Positions 11,473 to 21,554 of a stretch of 64,000 nt of DNA are shown piece by piece. How positions within the stretch are numbered: the first letter of the stretch is position 1; the number at the start of each line of letters is the position of its first letter. The notes under the pieces were generated by a model that saw nothing but the letters and a program-made list of their open reading frames with translations, did not search any database and was not told the DNA's origin. The position numbers were made by a program, and so were the translations under genes. Origin of the DNA: Chaenocephalus aceratus (Eukaryota > Chordata > Actinopteri > Perciformes > Channichthyidae); NCBI GenBank assembly GCA_023974075.1, contig CM043790.1, forward strand, positions 4,086,023 to 4,150,022, read 5' to 3'.

Positions 11473-13272
11473 TCACGCGGCCTGGCCGAGTAGGCTGGGG
11501 CAGCATCGGCGGCGACTGCGGCACCGGTGCGCCCAGGAAGGCAACCGTAGGAACGGTGAGGTCAGAGGACGCCTCACCAGCAGGTGCCGGTGGGGAAGCG
11601 CCCATAGCCGAGTCGCGGGGTCCAACAACCGGCCGCTGAGCGATCCCCTGGGGCGTCGCTCAGCCCGGGTGGATAGGTGGGGGCTGATGGTCCAGAGCAG
11701 CGGGCAGCGGCAAGGGCGCAGCCGGCTGCTCACGGGCGCAGGGTGTGGCCGGCGTATATAGGCACGGAGGAAGCGCCGGTTGCGCAGTGTCAAACGTCCC
11801 GAACCGTCAACCCTGATCCGATACTGGTCGTGGCCCGGCGACTCCACCACGATCCCTGACCTGTCCCATTTATGGGGGCTCGGGCCTTGCTGGTTCTGGA
11901 GGAATACCCTTTCGCCGAGTGCCAATGGGCAGAGCGGTCTTGAGTGAGTCCCCAGAGACTCGGTGGTACGGGACATACGGGTCCGAAGGGCGTCCTCCTT
12001 CGCCGCCCATGCCTCGCGCCATAGCAGACGGATGTGCGGGTTCGAGAACTTCTCGAGGCGGTTCACGAAGGAGAGCGAGCCACGAAGGAGAGCGAGCCAC
12101 GAAGGAGAGCGAGCCACGAAGGAGAGCGAGCCACGAAGGAGAGCGAGCCACGAAGGGGGCGGCCGAAGATGGTGAGAGGTTGCAGTCGGGGTCAGGCGTG
12201 TTTCGCAGCTGCAGCATAGCACGCAGGAAGCGGTCCTGATCAAGGCTGCCCGACGGGCCGGTGTTGGACATCAGGAGGCGCTTCGCGGTCTTAACCGCAA
12301 CTTCTGCCCTCCTATTCGACTGCGGGAAGCTAACGGATGACACACGGTGTTTGACGTGCCATAAGTGGAGGAAGTCCTCAGTGTGGCTCGCCTTGAATTC
12401 CGGACCACCGTCGCTCGAGAGCTCCTCCGGTACGCCGAAGGTGGCGAAGAATGAACGGAGGTGTTGGACCAGGCCAGCTGAGCCCGCCAGGGCAGTACCC
12501 GCCGTAGAGCTCAGGACCTCTACCCAGCCCGAGAGACGGTCCCCGACAACTAGGTAGTGGCGGCCCCCATAGTCGAAGAAGTCAGCAAACACCGCCTCGA
12601 ATGGCGTGGACGGGGGTGAGAACGGCAGGGGGGGTGTAGCCGCCTGTGACGGAGCATTGCGGTTGCAGTCTGCACATCCGTCCCTGGTGGCCTGAATGTC
12701 CCCGGACATCCCGGGCCAGTAAACTATGGCTCGGGCATGCTGCCCCATCGCTGAGGTTCCCTGGTGGGCGGCATGGAGATGCTGAAGGACTCTCCCACGG
12801 AGGGATGGGGGGACCACGACGCGGTCCCGATAGAGCAGGATGCCGTCCTGTGCGTAGATGGACTCACAGACCGATGACAGACTCGCCAGGGCAGGGTCAT
12901 TTACGTCAATCCCACCCTCCTGCTTGATGAGTTGGAGGAGGTGGCCGAGGCATCCGTCAGCTGCTGTCTCCCGTGCGAGGAGGGGCCAAGAGACGGCTCC
13001 GAGCTCCTGTGCGTCGTCGCGGATGGAGGCCATGAGTGACAATGTTGCTGGAGCAGGAAGTAGCCAATGCCACGCATGGACCAGTCAGGGCGGAGGCAGG
13101 TACGCTTCTGCATGTCGTAAATCTCCACGCCCTCACGGATGGCCTCCATTATGGCTTGCTTGGATACCTGGAAGGCCTCCTCCAGAACGGGGGACCATAG
13201 GAACACACAGCGTGGGCTGAGGAACGGCTTAAATGGAGCCATCGTGTCACGCAACTGGGCGTAGTTGGCCAC
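11473..13272 (-). pseudogene. Ty3 pol: RNase H remnant and integrase
   Basis: After the stop that ends the reverse-transcriptase frame, the connection region continues (ANYAQLRDTMAPFKPF, then LRPDWSMRGIGYFLLQQHC). At about 13040-13060 the sequence jumps to the integrase N-terminal part (SLMASIRDDAQELG), so most of RNase H, roughly 130 residues, is deleted. Integrase follows with a zinc region (HAAHQG, CADCNRNAP), the core with FADFFDYGG and LSSDGGPEF, and a C-terminal region with WDRSGIVVESPG. Where a third catalytic acidic residue is expected the text reads QSNRRAEVAVK. A 17-bp tandem expansion interrupts the region after the core. Not functional. Confidence 0.88.
12067..12156. repeat. 17-bp tandem repeat inside integrase
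   Basis: About five copies of 'cacgaaggagagcgagc' lie head to tail. On the coding strand they read as alternating SWLALLRG / SLSFVARS segments inserted where the integrase C-terminal region should be. Because 17 is not a multiple of three, each added copy changes the frame. This is a local expansion by slippage or unequal crossing-over. Confidence 0.93.
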
Positions 13273-14964
13273 CTAGTTGACAAGGCCGAACCAACTCCTG
13301 ATGTCCGTCGTGGAGCTAGGGGTGGGGAAGTCCCGGATGGCGTCCAAGTATTTCGGGAGCGGTTCGATGGTAGATTCCGACACCCTGAAGCCAGCAAAAT
13401 CGACGCACCTCTCCGCAAACTGAAACTTGTCTGAGTTCAACACGATTCCTGACCGGCCGACACGCGTCAGGAAGTCGATGGTGCTCCACCAGTGTTGCTC
13501 CAGGTCGGTGTCATAGTGGATGGTGTCATCCACGCAACGTTCCTTGCATTCATAGTCCGAGAGGACGGCATCAAACCGACGGTTGTAGCCATCCCCTGAT
13601 GACAGGAAACCCTGTGGTTCCCTGGTGTAGCGCCAACGGCCGAAGGGTGTGATGAAGGTAGTGAGGTGGCGATCCGACTCACGCAGGGGGACACTGTGGT
13701 AGCCGTTCCAGGCGTCCGTGACGGTCTTCCAGGTGCCCTTCGGGACGCGGCGTGCCAGGTGGAATGGGGACTCAGTGGCGAAGGTCTCACGTTGGCAGAA
13801 CTTGTTAAGGTGGGAGAGGTCCACGGTCCTGCGTGGGGAACCGTCGTGTTTCCGAGTGACTACCATACGATGGCACCACGTCACAGGCTCGTCGTATGGC
13901 ACACGTTCAATGACCCCAAGGGCTTCGTCCCGCAGTAGGTCATCGTGGACCCTCCGCTGCCAGTGTAGAGGCACTGTAGCCGCGGTGTGACATGCCCTAG
14001 GCGTAGCTGCGGGGTCCACGTGCATCTCGATAGGTGGCCCCTCCATGCATGGTAGTGCTCGATGGGGGCAAGTATTGAACGTTGACGAGGCATATCTCCC
14101 GAGTAGCCAATCTTTCATCCTGTTATTGTTCTCTGGCTTACAAGGGAACGGCAGTGCTACGGGGCGCGCCGGGGGGACCGTGCGCTGAGGACATGTGCAC
14201 TGGGCGTCCCGGGGGTCATCTGGCCGCACACAGCCGCCGTTGGCTGACCTAGTCGCATTGACGGACAAGGGCTGGTCTGGCGTGTCAGCCGTGTCAGGGC
14301 TACGCCTTTCCTTGTGCCCCCCTGCAACGTCGTCCGATGGGAAGTTCGCGGGAAATAGGTTGAGCAACGACTCGTAGGAGAGGTACATGGCCCGGACCGA
14401 GCTGCTCACATATACCATGGAACGGCAGGATGTGACACGCCTCCCACTGCAGGTTGTCGAGAGCCTAGCGAAGAACGCCCCCTCGATGGAGCGGTTGGCG
14501 GCTGACAGGCTGAGGCTGACGGGTCGCAGGTCGTCCCGCGAGAAACCGCAGGCCAGGAACTCCTCCAGCGACCAAAGGTCCGACTGCGCGCCAGTGTCCG
14601 CGACGGCGGATATCCGAGCTCCGTCGGCCGAGCCCCGGTTGCCGGTGCCATCCCTCAGCCCGACTGGCATGTCCATCGAGATGGTGATTAATGCTCGGGG
14701 GTGGTCTCTCAGCCTGGCCCGTCTCCATTTGCCCTTGGAGAAGATGTGGTGCTCGAGTCTGATAGGTGCTTGTCTGTTGACACACCCGTGCGATGTCGGG
14801 GCGCAGCGTCGGCGATGGCTCCTGTGACGTCGGCCAGGGCGGGCCCCAGCTTGCACCGATGAGACCTGGGAGACCGGCTCCGACCCCATGGCGGCCTGTT
14901 GACTGTCGGACGACGGCTGTTGACGCCTCTGTCGTCGGCGGGCCCTATAGCATCCGATGCACAC
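13273..14964 (-). pseudogene. Ty3 pol: protease and reverse transcriptase
   Basis: A 563-codon open frame on the minus strand. It begins with a cysteine pair (CIGC), then the aspartic protease motif AVADTGAQSDL, then the reverse transcriptase: VVTRKHDGSPRRTVDLSHLN, a GFLSSGDGYNRRFD block, and the catalytic block RCVDDT. Most Ty3 families have Tyr, Phe or similar in the first position of the x-x-D-D box; here it is Cys-Val. The frame ends at a TAG at 13273-13275 within ...FGLVN, where the downstream frame continues in phase, so one CAG-to-TAG change would explain the break. The family resembles animal Ty3 elements often annotated K02A2.6-like. Confidence 0.9.
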
Positions 14965-15829
14965 CTGGTGAGGCTTAGGATTCCACCCGCGAGGCCCCTC
15001 CGTGACGACGTTAAAGACGCTCTTACATTCCGGGCACGAGGCACGTTAGCCCCGTCCACAGGGCTCGGGGCGGGGCTCGTCTGTGGAGTCGTCTTCAGGC
15101 GCCGGAATGACGACATGGCTGATAGGGAGGACGACGGGAGAGCGTTACGGGCCATCTCTCTGTTCTCGACGAGTGCAATTACGTCATTAACTGGCTTAAC
15201 CAGGACGTCAGGTGTCCCCAGCGTCTCGCGGCGTATGTCCGAGTCATAAATGCCATTGAGCAGAACATCACGGATGATGTGGTCGGTATAGTCCACGTCC
15301 TTACCACACTCGCATACCACATTATATGCACATGTCTCTACTTTACCACGCACTCTGGCAGCGAATGCACGGAATGTCTCATCGCGTTCCTGGCGGAGCT
15401 GAAGTAGCTTGGTGCGCAGGACGCATGTAGCGACTGGGATGACAGCAAGGGAACGCATGACAGTGATTAGGTCTGGCAAGGGTCCGGAAGCGGCGTCGGG
15501 AACGGCTTTCAACAGGCTGTCTCCAAGTACAGGCCCAGCGCACTGAAACAGCTGGAAGGGGGCCTGAGCATCCCCTATGCCTGAGCCGGCGCGGAATACG
15601 TCCCATCGGCGGATGAACACGTTCCATTCCTCTATCGACACGCCCACATCAACTTTGGGCCGATCGAGTCTCGGGCCGTGAGGGGCTGGGGCCTGGGCTG
15701 GCGCGGCCATGACAGCGCTGCGTGCTGGTGGCTAAATCCATGAATCGTCAATATAGCAATGACGAGTGCTTCAGACAAGTCATGGGATTCGAACTCGCAG
15801 CCGGGGACAGGGCATCCAACAATGACCAT
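14709..15829 (-). pseudogene. Ty3 gag with N-terminal zinc finger, frameshifted
   Basis: The reading begins at ATG 15829-15827, just inside the 5' LTR: MVIVGCPVPGCEFESHDLSE with a C-x4-C pair followed by two His-containing segments, a C2H2-like finger. Near 15710-15730 a one-base shift moves to the frame MAAPAQAPAPHG, then VGVSIEEWNVFIRRWDVFR, the core of this gag family. Cysteines CECGKDVDYTDHI follow in the capsid region. A zinc-binding CPEC segment lies near 15030 in another frame. Gag would package the element RNA. The shift leaves this copy without a complete product. Confidence 0.82.
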
Positions 15830-15839
15830 GGTGTCGTCA

Positions 15840-16176
15840 TGAAGAAACACACTCCTCAATGTCAGTCTTGGTACTTTAATGACAAAGATGACGACACCCT
15901 GAAACAGAGCAATGCCGCAGGATAAGCTGACAAAGTATTACATACATGCATGTCATGACCAATACACATATATTCAATTACATATATTAAGGACACACTA
16001 AACAGTAGTGGAAACAGTCTTACATGAGTGAGTGCATGAACGTCTCACCTCGAGGCGGAGTGAATGAACAACATGTGAACTAAAATGGCCGCTAGGCACT
16101 ACCGGGTCAAAGCACGGCATATCCGGGCAGCGACAGCAGTGACGCTGCCCTCTTGTGGCCGGCGATAAACTCTTCA
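15840..16176 (-). repeat. 5' LTR
   Basis: 337-bp copy of the LTR at 11045-11381, directly followed on the plus strand by the GTAAG target duplication. On the coding strand it precedes gag. Confidence 0.96.
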
Positions 16177-16829
16177 GTAAGCGTAAGAAGTACATTCGGA
16201 GGCAGTGGCTAGCGAAATGTGGCCGGCCCGAACCGAAAGATTCACAGGCTCATGTATGCAGCGAACATTTCAAATTTCCGGACGACTACTCTGAGAGTAT
16301 GATAAAACATAACATGGGATTTATGGAACAACCATTACTTAATGGAGATGCAGTACCATCGGTCTTTCTGGTGTCATCACCGACCAGGACACCAGTTCGG
16401 CCAGTTGAGAAATCGCCCTCTGCAAGTGTGAAGCGACGGAGGAGCAGAAGTAGTGCTCGGAGTAAGAATAAGGTATGTTATAGCGCATTTCCATTGCAGC
16501 GGCTAGCCCCGTTTTAACGTCCTTTAGCATCCAGGCCAGGACAGTTTTTGGTGGCCTTTCCATATAGCGTAGTACCGGCTAGTGTGTATTTTCCCCCAGT
16601 TTTTTCCGGCCCCATAAAATCGTGATTCTATGGCCAGGGACAACGAAGCTGAGTATGCTAAACTAGAGAGGGAATCGCTAGCAATGGTGGTACTACATGC
16701 ATACATATAGTATCTTATATCATCTTCCTATTATACACACATGCATTTCCAAACATTTGGACTACCTATGTTGCAAATGTATTATCTTTTCAATTTGCAC
16801 ACGGCATCTATTGCACGTCTGTCCGTCCT

Positions 16830-16975
16830 GGGAGAGGGATCCCTCCTCTGTTGCTCTCCCTGAGGTTTCTCCCATGTTCCCTTTAAACTGTGGGTTTTCT
16901 TCGGAAGTTTTTCCTTGTACGATGTGAGGGTCTAAGGACAGAGGGTGTCGTATTGTCATACTGATATGTATGGAT
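16830..16975 (+). repeat. LINE 3'-UTR fragment
   Basis: The run 'ttttccttgtacgatgtgag' followed by 'tctaaggacagagggtgtcg' is a widespread fish LINE 3'-UTR motif, also seen near 2610. It lies in the non-coding right part of the THAP-bearing element. Positions 16480-17287 otherwise hold no recognised gene. Confidence 0.55.
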
Positions 16976-17291
16976 GAATTCCCCCATCCAATCTCTTCAC
17001 ATTGGTCAAAACTTCTTCCTCTGCTGACGAGTCCTAACTCAAATACTCCGCCATGTTTCCGTGTGTTGACAAAGTGAACGCGTGGATGACGTCATGACCA
17101 TCACGTGACTACTGAAAATGGCAAAAATGGCGGCGGCCAGACGGAATATACAGGTTTTGATAAAAAAAGAGCTATAAAATCATTATTTACCGGGGAATAT
17201 CGCTGATTTCTTCAGGGTATGGTTTAAACATAATGTTTCACTAAATACTGAAGTTTTGATTAATTATCTAATGAGTGGACCATTCCTTTAA

Positions 17292-17735
17292 AGAAACTAG
17301 AGGTTAATTCACTCAGTATAAAACTCTACACCGGTACTACTGGACACCATCTAGGCTTTTCAAAATAGGACTAATACCAACACATGCTGGAAATGCAAGA
17401 AAGAGATGGGCACATGTGTACATCTCATATGGGAATGGTCAACCCGTTTTGGCAAAGAGTGTTGGAATTCTTAGAGGCATCCTTGCCATTAGGCGATAAA
17501 ACAGAAATTCCAAAACTGACAAAAAGTTCTCATTCAGTTTTAATGGTTGGGATAACCTCAGCTGCCAGAATTATATTGCGACACCCACAATACCAATATT
17601 TAACGAACGGAAGGCTCTGATGAGTGAAACAGCATCATATAAGGTTATGTTGGCAAGAATGAGGGGTAGAGGACCTGTGGTTCTAGGAAGTTGGGATTAC
17701 TTTGTGGAATACCTGACCTCTAACTACACTGAACA
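17292..17735 (+). pseudogene. L1 ORF2 C-terminal fragment, part 2
   Basis: This continues the L1 from 10710: LHRYYWTPSRLFKIGL, then the zinc-like CWKCKKEMGTCVHLIWEW block, then VLGSWDYFVEYL, typical of the extreme C terminus of L1 ORF2. Two or more frame slips separate these blocks. The Tc1 element is inserted immediately downstream. Confidence 0.8.
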
Positions 17736-19344
17736 AAAATATAAATGCAACACTTTTGTTTTTGCTCTCATTTTTCATGAGATGAACTCAAAGATCTAAA
17801 ACATTTTCTTTATACACAAAATAACCATTTCTCTCAAATATTGTTCACAAATCTGAAAAGATCTGTGATAGTGAGCACTTCTCCTTTGCCGAGATAATCC
17901 ATCCCACCTCACAGGTGTGGCATATCAAGATGCTGATTAGACAGCATGATTATTGCACAGGTGTGCCTTAGGCTGGCCACAATAAAAGGCCACTCTGAAA
18001 CGTGCAGTTTTGCTTTATTGAGGGGGTCTGGGGGGGTCCGAAAACCAGTCAGTATCTGGTGTGACCACCATTTGCCTCACGCAGTACAACACATCTCCTT
18101 GGCATAGAGTTGATCAAGTTGTTGATTGTGGCCTGTGGAATGTTGGTCCACTCCTCTTCAATGGCTGTGCCAAGTTGCTGGATATTGGCAGGAACTGGAA
18201 CACGCTGTCGTATACGCCGATCCAGAGCATCCCAAACATGCTCAATGGGTGACATGTCCGGTGAGTATGCTGGCCATAAAATAACTGGGATGTTTTCAGC
18301 CTCCAGGAATTGTGTACAGATCCTTGCAACATGGGGCCGTGCATTATCATGCTGCAACATGAGGTGATGGTCGTGGATGAATGGCACAACAATGGGCCTC
18401 AGGATCTCGTCACGGTATCTCTGTGCATTCACAATGCCATCAATAAAATGCACCTGTGTTCGTCGTCCATAACATACGCCTGCCCATACCATAACCCCAC
18501 CACCACCATGGGCCACTCGATTCACAACATTGACATCAGAAAACCGCTCACCCACACGACGCCACACACGCTGTCTGCCATCTGCCCTGAACAGTGAAAA
18601 CCGGGATTCATCCGTGAAGAGAACACCTCTCCAACGTGCCAGACGCCATCGAATGTGAGCATTTGCCCACTCAAGTCGGTTACGACGACGAACCAGAGTC
18701 AGGTCGAGACCCCGATGAGGACGACGAGCATGCAGATGAGCTTCCCTGAGACGGTTTCTGACAGTTTGTGCAGAAAGTCTTTGGTTATGCAAACCGATTG
18801 TTGCAGCAGCTGTCCGAGTGGCTGGTCTCAGACGATCTTGGAGGTGAACATGCTGGATGTGGAGGTCCTGGGCTGGTGTGGTTACACGTGGTCTGCGGTT
18901 GTGAGGCCGGTTGGATGTACTGCCAAATGCTCTGAAACGTCTTTGGAGACGGCTTATGGTAGAGAAATGAACATTCAATTCACGGGCAACAGCTCTGGTG
19001 GACATTCCTGCTGTCAGCATGCCAATTGCACGCTCCCTCAAAACTTGCGACATCTGTGGCATTGTGCTGTGTGATAAAACTGAATATTTTAAAGTGGCCT
19101 TTTATTGTGGCCAGCCTAAGCCACACCTGTGCAATAATCATGCTGTCTAATCAGCATCTTGATATGCCACACCTGTGAGGTGGGATGGATTATCTCGGCA
19201 AAGGAGAAGTGCTCACTATCACAGATCTTTTCAGATTTGTGAACAATATTTGAGAGAAATGGTTATTTTGTGTATATAGAAAATGTTTTAGATCTTTGCG
19301 TTCATCTCATGAAAAAAGTGTTGCATTTATATTTGTGTTCAGTG
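17727..19344 (-). mobile_element. Tc1-type transposon with long inverted repeats
   Basis: Ends 'cactgaacaaaaatataaat' and its reverse counterpart, flanked by TA (17725-17726, 19345-19346). The inverted repeats run about 270 bp each, far longer than minimal Tc1 ends, and contain 'gtgagcacttctcctttgcc' on both sides. One intact transposase lies between them. This lineage is known from bony fishes and lampreys, with published evidence of horizontal transfer. Overall 1.62 kb, the expected size. Confidence 0.97.
18049..19062 (-). CDS. Tc1 transposase, apparently intact
   Basis: A 337-codon open frame from ATG at 19062 to stop at 18049, the usual length for Tc1 transposases. Residues about 1-110 form two helix-turn-helix units (TRAVARELNVHFSTISRLQR) with a GRPR-like basic segment. 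The DDE domain shows LFTDESRFSLF, then LQHDNARPH, then SPIEHVWD; 34 residues separate the second Asp from the Glu, the DD34E signature. The glycine-rich loop GGGGVMVWAG is present. No stop or frameshift was seen. The enzyme would bind the inverted repeats and move the element by cut-and-paste into TA. Whether this copy is active cannot be told from sequence alone. Confidence 0.96.
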   Translation of the reverse strand: MPQMSQVLRERAIGMLTAGMSTRAVARELNVHFSTISRLQRRFRAFGSTSNRPHNRRPRVTTPAQDLHIQHVHLQDRLRPATRTAAATIGLHNQRLSAQTVRNRLREAHLHARRPHRGLDLTLVRRRNRLEWANAHIRWRLARWRGVLFTDESRFSLFRADGRQRVWRRVGERFSDVNVVNRVAHGGGGVMVWAGVCYGRRTQVHFIDGIVNAQRYRDEILRPIVVPFIHDHHLMLQHDNARPHVARICTQFLEAENIPVILWPAYSPDMSPIEHVWDALDRRIRQRVPVPANIQQLGTAIEEEWTNIPQATINNLINSMPRRCVVLREANGGHTRY

Positions 19345-20072
19345 TAGTAGCCTGACTGTAGGACTCACAAAAGAATCAAGCATAATTTGTTGTTATTATT
19401 TAAATGTTATGATCGCTGTAGTGTCTGATTGGTAATCTTACACGTTTGTATTTTTCTGTTTTCTTTTAACCAGGAACATTTAAGTTAACTAACATGTGTT
19501 GTAGCCTGATCTTCCTCTTTCTGTATGCTGTACCATGTGAGCTATGTACCATGTATGTTCACAAATAAAAACTTTAATTACAAAAAAAGGCAACATTTTA
19601 TTTGGAAATTCAACTCGAGGCACATACTAAAAGCCACCAACTGGAGTGTAGTGTGGAAAAAATGGAAGCATGCACAGTAGGGGTACAATCTGTGAATTCA
19701 CAAATATTGGGCTGTTAACAGACGTCTTGCAAATGCAATCGCTGTCTCTGCATGGTTACTAGTTAAGGCTTTGATACAATGTGTTGCCATTGTAATTTAA
19801 CACGTTGGCCAAGATGTCGATCATTGAGGGTGAGTATTGTCCAGCGTTTAATATTTTTGACCGTTATGAGTGCACCATTTGGGTACGTTTTGGCATACTC
19901 CTGCAGTCGATATAGCAAGTGGAAGTACATAAGTACTGTATTAAAGTTGCAAACTCGAAGATCTACATTGTCTTCATGAATGGGGACTCTTGATTGGCAC
20001 TAAAATCGTATATGTACAGATTACAAAAACAAAAACAACGGTGTGTTGAGAAATAACTAGTACCTTGCCAAT

Positions 20073-20073
<1 letters not shown>

Positions 20074-20165
<92 letters not shown>
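20074..20165. repeat. (GT)n microsatellite
   Basis: An uninterrupted run of about 46 GT units. Confidence 0.98.
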
Positions 20166-20167
<2 letters not shown>

Positions 20168-20299
20168 GCTGGCTAGCACTGAGACATAGAGCAGCTGTTC
20201 ATTAGAAATGTGTGGGCTGAAGAAACAACACAGATGATACAAACAGCAATCTATGACTCATTAAAGACAGAAAAGAACAACCATCCAGAGACGATGAGA

Positions 20300-20302
<3 letters not shown>

Positions 20303-20356
<54 letters not shown>
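20303..20356. repeat. (CA)n microsatellite
   Basis: About 27 CA units, some 140 bp from a GT run of the opposite sense, so the two could pair as a hairpin. Confidence 0.98.
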
Positions 20357-20357
<1 letters not shown>

Positions 20358-21471
20358 CCATAAACACACGCACAGGCCCGCCTACCTGCTTGTGATCATA
20401 AACCTGTTGCTAATTACCAAAGACAATAAAAACATCATAAACAAGCCGAATATTACCACCAGTTACAACACTTCAGTGCGACAGAATCACTGACCCACAC
20501 ATCAGCTTCCTCCTCTGCACACGACAATAACAAAAAAAATACGGATGACTAAAGGATACACGTACAAATCAAATGGAAAACAGATGTTCATTAGAAAGGT
20601 GTTATCTAAAATAATAATGAGTAACAATAAAAACACAACAACTAAATAAAGAGCTCTAATTAACAGAATTTGCTGCAGCTGTTATTGTCTCAAACATAGA
20701 CAAACCATGTACAAAACGCCCACATCAAAATCTAAAACTTCTCGACCTGTCACTTGAAAATGTAATGTTGACTGATTGGATCAGATGCAGCAAGTCTGAA
20801 AATATTCCCAGTTATTAAGTGACCAAGTTTACAAGTTTGTATTGATATGGCTACTAGCAGCATCTCCATGTAAGCCAGTCCACCACTTTAAAGGGTTTCT
20901 CTCCCACACATTACTCCCCCTGCCTGAAACGCCTCCATTGGACTCCTTTGTTTACGTCCGTAACATAGTGACATCACTATATTACACTCGCGGTTCTATT
21001 GGCTAGTGCTCAAACACATTGCACAGGATATTTCTGTCACATCTCAGAGACGGAATATTGTAGAAAATAGGATAGAATAATCTCCACATGAGCCCAATTT
21101 TTGATTTTTTAATCAATCATTCGGATTAAAAAGCTAACGTTAGGCTATAAACAAACTACATCTGGGTTGTGCATCACCACCGCAGGGCTGAAGGCGGACT
21201 TGTGTTCAGCAAGATGACGTTAAGTAGTTTATGTTGTCAGTAGTATTACATATGCTGTTTCAATCACATTAGTATGCATACAAAGTGACAGGTGGGCCCG
21301 CCCCCAATTATGCAAATGAGCTAAGTTCCGCCTCCCATTTGGTCGAGGTGTGATATCCCAAGTAGGTGTGAGATCCGTCGATAGGAGGGGGTGATGTGTA
21401 TTCACAGGTGTGAAATGCCCCCACTGTAGCAGCGCCTTATGGTGCCTACAAAAGTGACAGTTGTAGGCACA

Positions 21472-21473
<2 letters not shown>

Positions 21474-21537
<64 letters not shown>
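21474..21537. repeat. (GT)n microsatellite at the foldback border
   Basis: About 32 GT units end less than 20 bp before the first recognisable base of the foldback element at 21555. They occupy the place where the element's terminal sequence is expected. Confidence 0.97.
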
Positions 21538-21539
<2 letters not shown>

Positions 21540-21554
21540 GACCTTCACTGCTGT

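Larger units (their letters stand above)
11045..16176 (-). mobile_element. Ty3/mdg4-type LTR retrotransposon, nearly full length
   Basis: Two direct repeats of 337 bp, starting TGAAGA and ending TCTTCA, bound the element. A 5-bp duplication GTAAG flanks it (11040-11044 and 16177-16181). The coding order on the minus strand is gag, protease, reverse transcriptase, integrase, so the 5' LTR is the one at 15840-16176. The LTRs differ at about 5 of 337 positions, pointing to a fairly young insertion. The pol region lacks most of RNase H and has a stop, so this copy is not autonomous. Confidence 0.96.
10958..16472 (+). pseudogene. THAP-domain exon split by an LTR element
   Basis: Start codon 10958-10960 opens MPHCIAKYCHNSDRNN with the first two zinc ligands and the exon runs to FHLLPKG at the LTR insertion. 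It resumes at 16177 with KRKKYIRRQWLAKCGRPEPK, then HVCSEHF (the C-x2-H pair) and AVPSVF, the AVPTIF-type box that closes the DNA-binding THAP fold. A basic Ser/Arg tail ends at donor 'gtatgt' (16473). If the LTR element is ignored the frame is continuous through the GTAAG duplication. No further exons are recognised. A THAP domain binds DNA; here it most likely came from a transposase. Confidence 0.85.
10711..17287. mobile_element. TTAA-flanked THAP-bearing element (Kolobok-like)
   Basis: Left end 'aaggaatggt' and right end 'accattcct' are inverted and flanked by TTAA at 10707-10710 and 17288-17291. Removing it with one TTAA joins the two L1 ORF2 segments as GYIKETRG in a plausible L1 frame. 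Net of the nested LTR element it is about 1.4 kb. It carries a THAP-domain exon; Kolobok transposases combine TTAA target sites with THAP domains, so a Kolobok deletion derivative is the best reading. No DDE domain is visible. Capture of a host THAP exon by a piggyBac-like MITE is an alternative. Confidence 0.72.
10238..19587 (+). mobile_element. 5'-truncated L1 LINE, broken up by later insertions
   Basis: Two separated segments encode successive parts of an L1 ORF2 carboxyl terminus, at 10238-10710 and 17292-17735. The 3' end is 'aataaaaactttaattac' followed by a short A-run ending about 19587. Between the segments sits the TTAA element at 10711-17287, and near the 3' end the Tc1 at 17727-19344. 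No 5' half is present, as usual for L1 insertions. The TSD was not found, so the 5' limit is approximate. Confidence 0.82.
19588..21470. other. No recognised gene; microsatellites and old repeats
   Basis: Apart from the two dinucleotide runs listed separately I see no coding exon. Positions about 20880-21060 look like part of a dispersed fish repeat, but no matching copy or inverted end is visible in this window. Confidence 0.5.

Noticed and set aside
11677..14827. Plus-strand open frames rich in Arg, Pro and Ser
   Set aside because: Opposite-strand shadows of the GC-rich Ty3 pol and gag genes.
18061..19074. Several plus-strand open frames
   Set aside because: They are shadows of the intact minus-strand Tc1 transposase.
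20880..21060. Possible full MITE around 'ctattggctagtgctcaaac'
   Set aside because: It looks like a dispersed fish repeat but no inverted ends or duplications could be read, so no element boundary is claimed.
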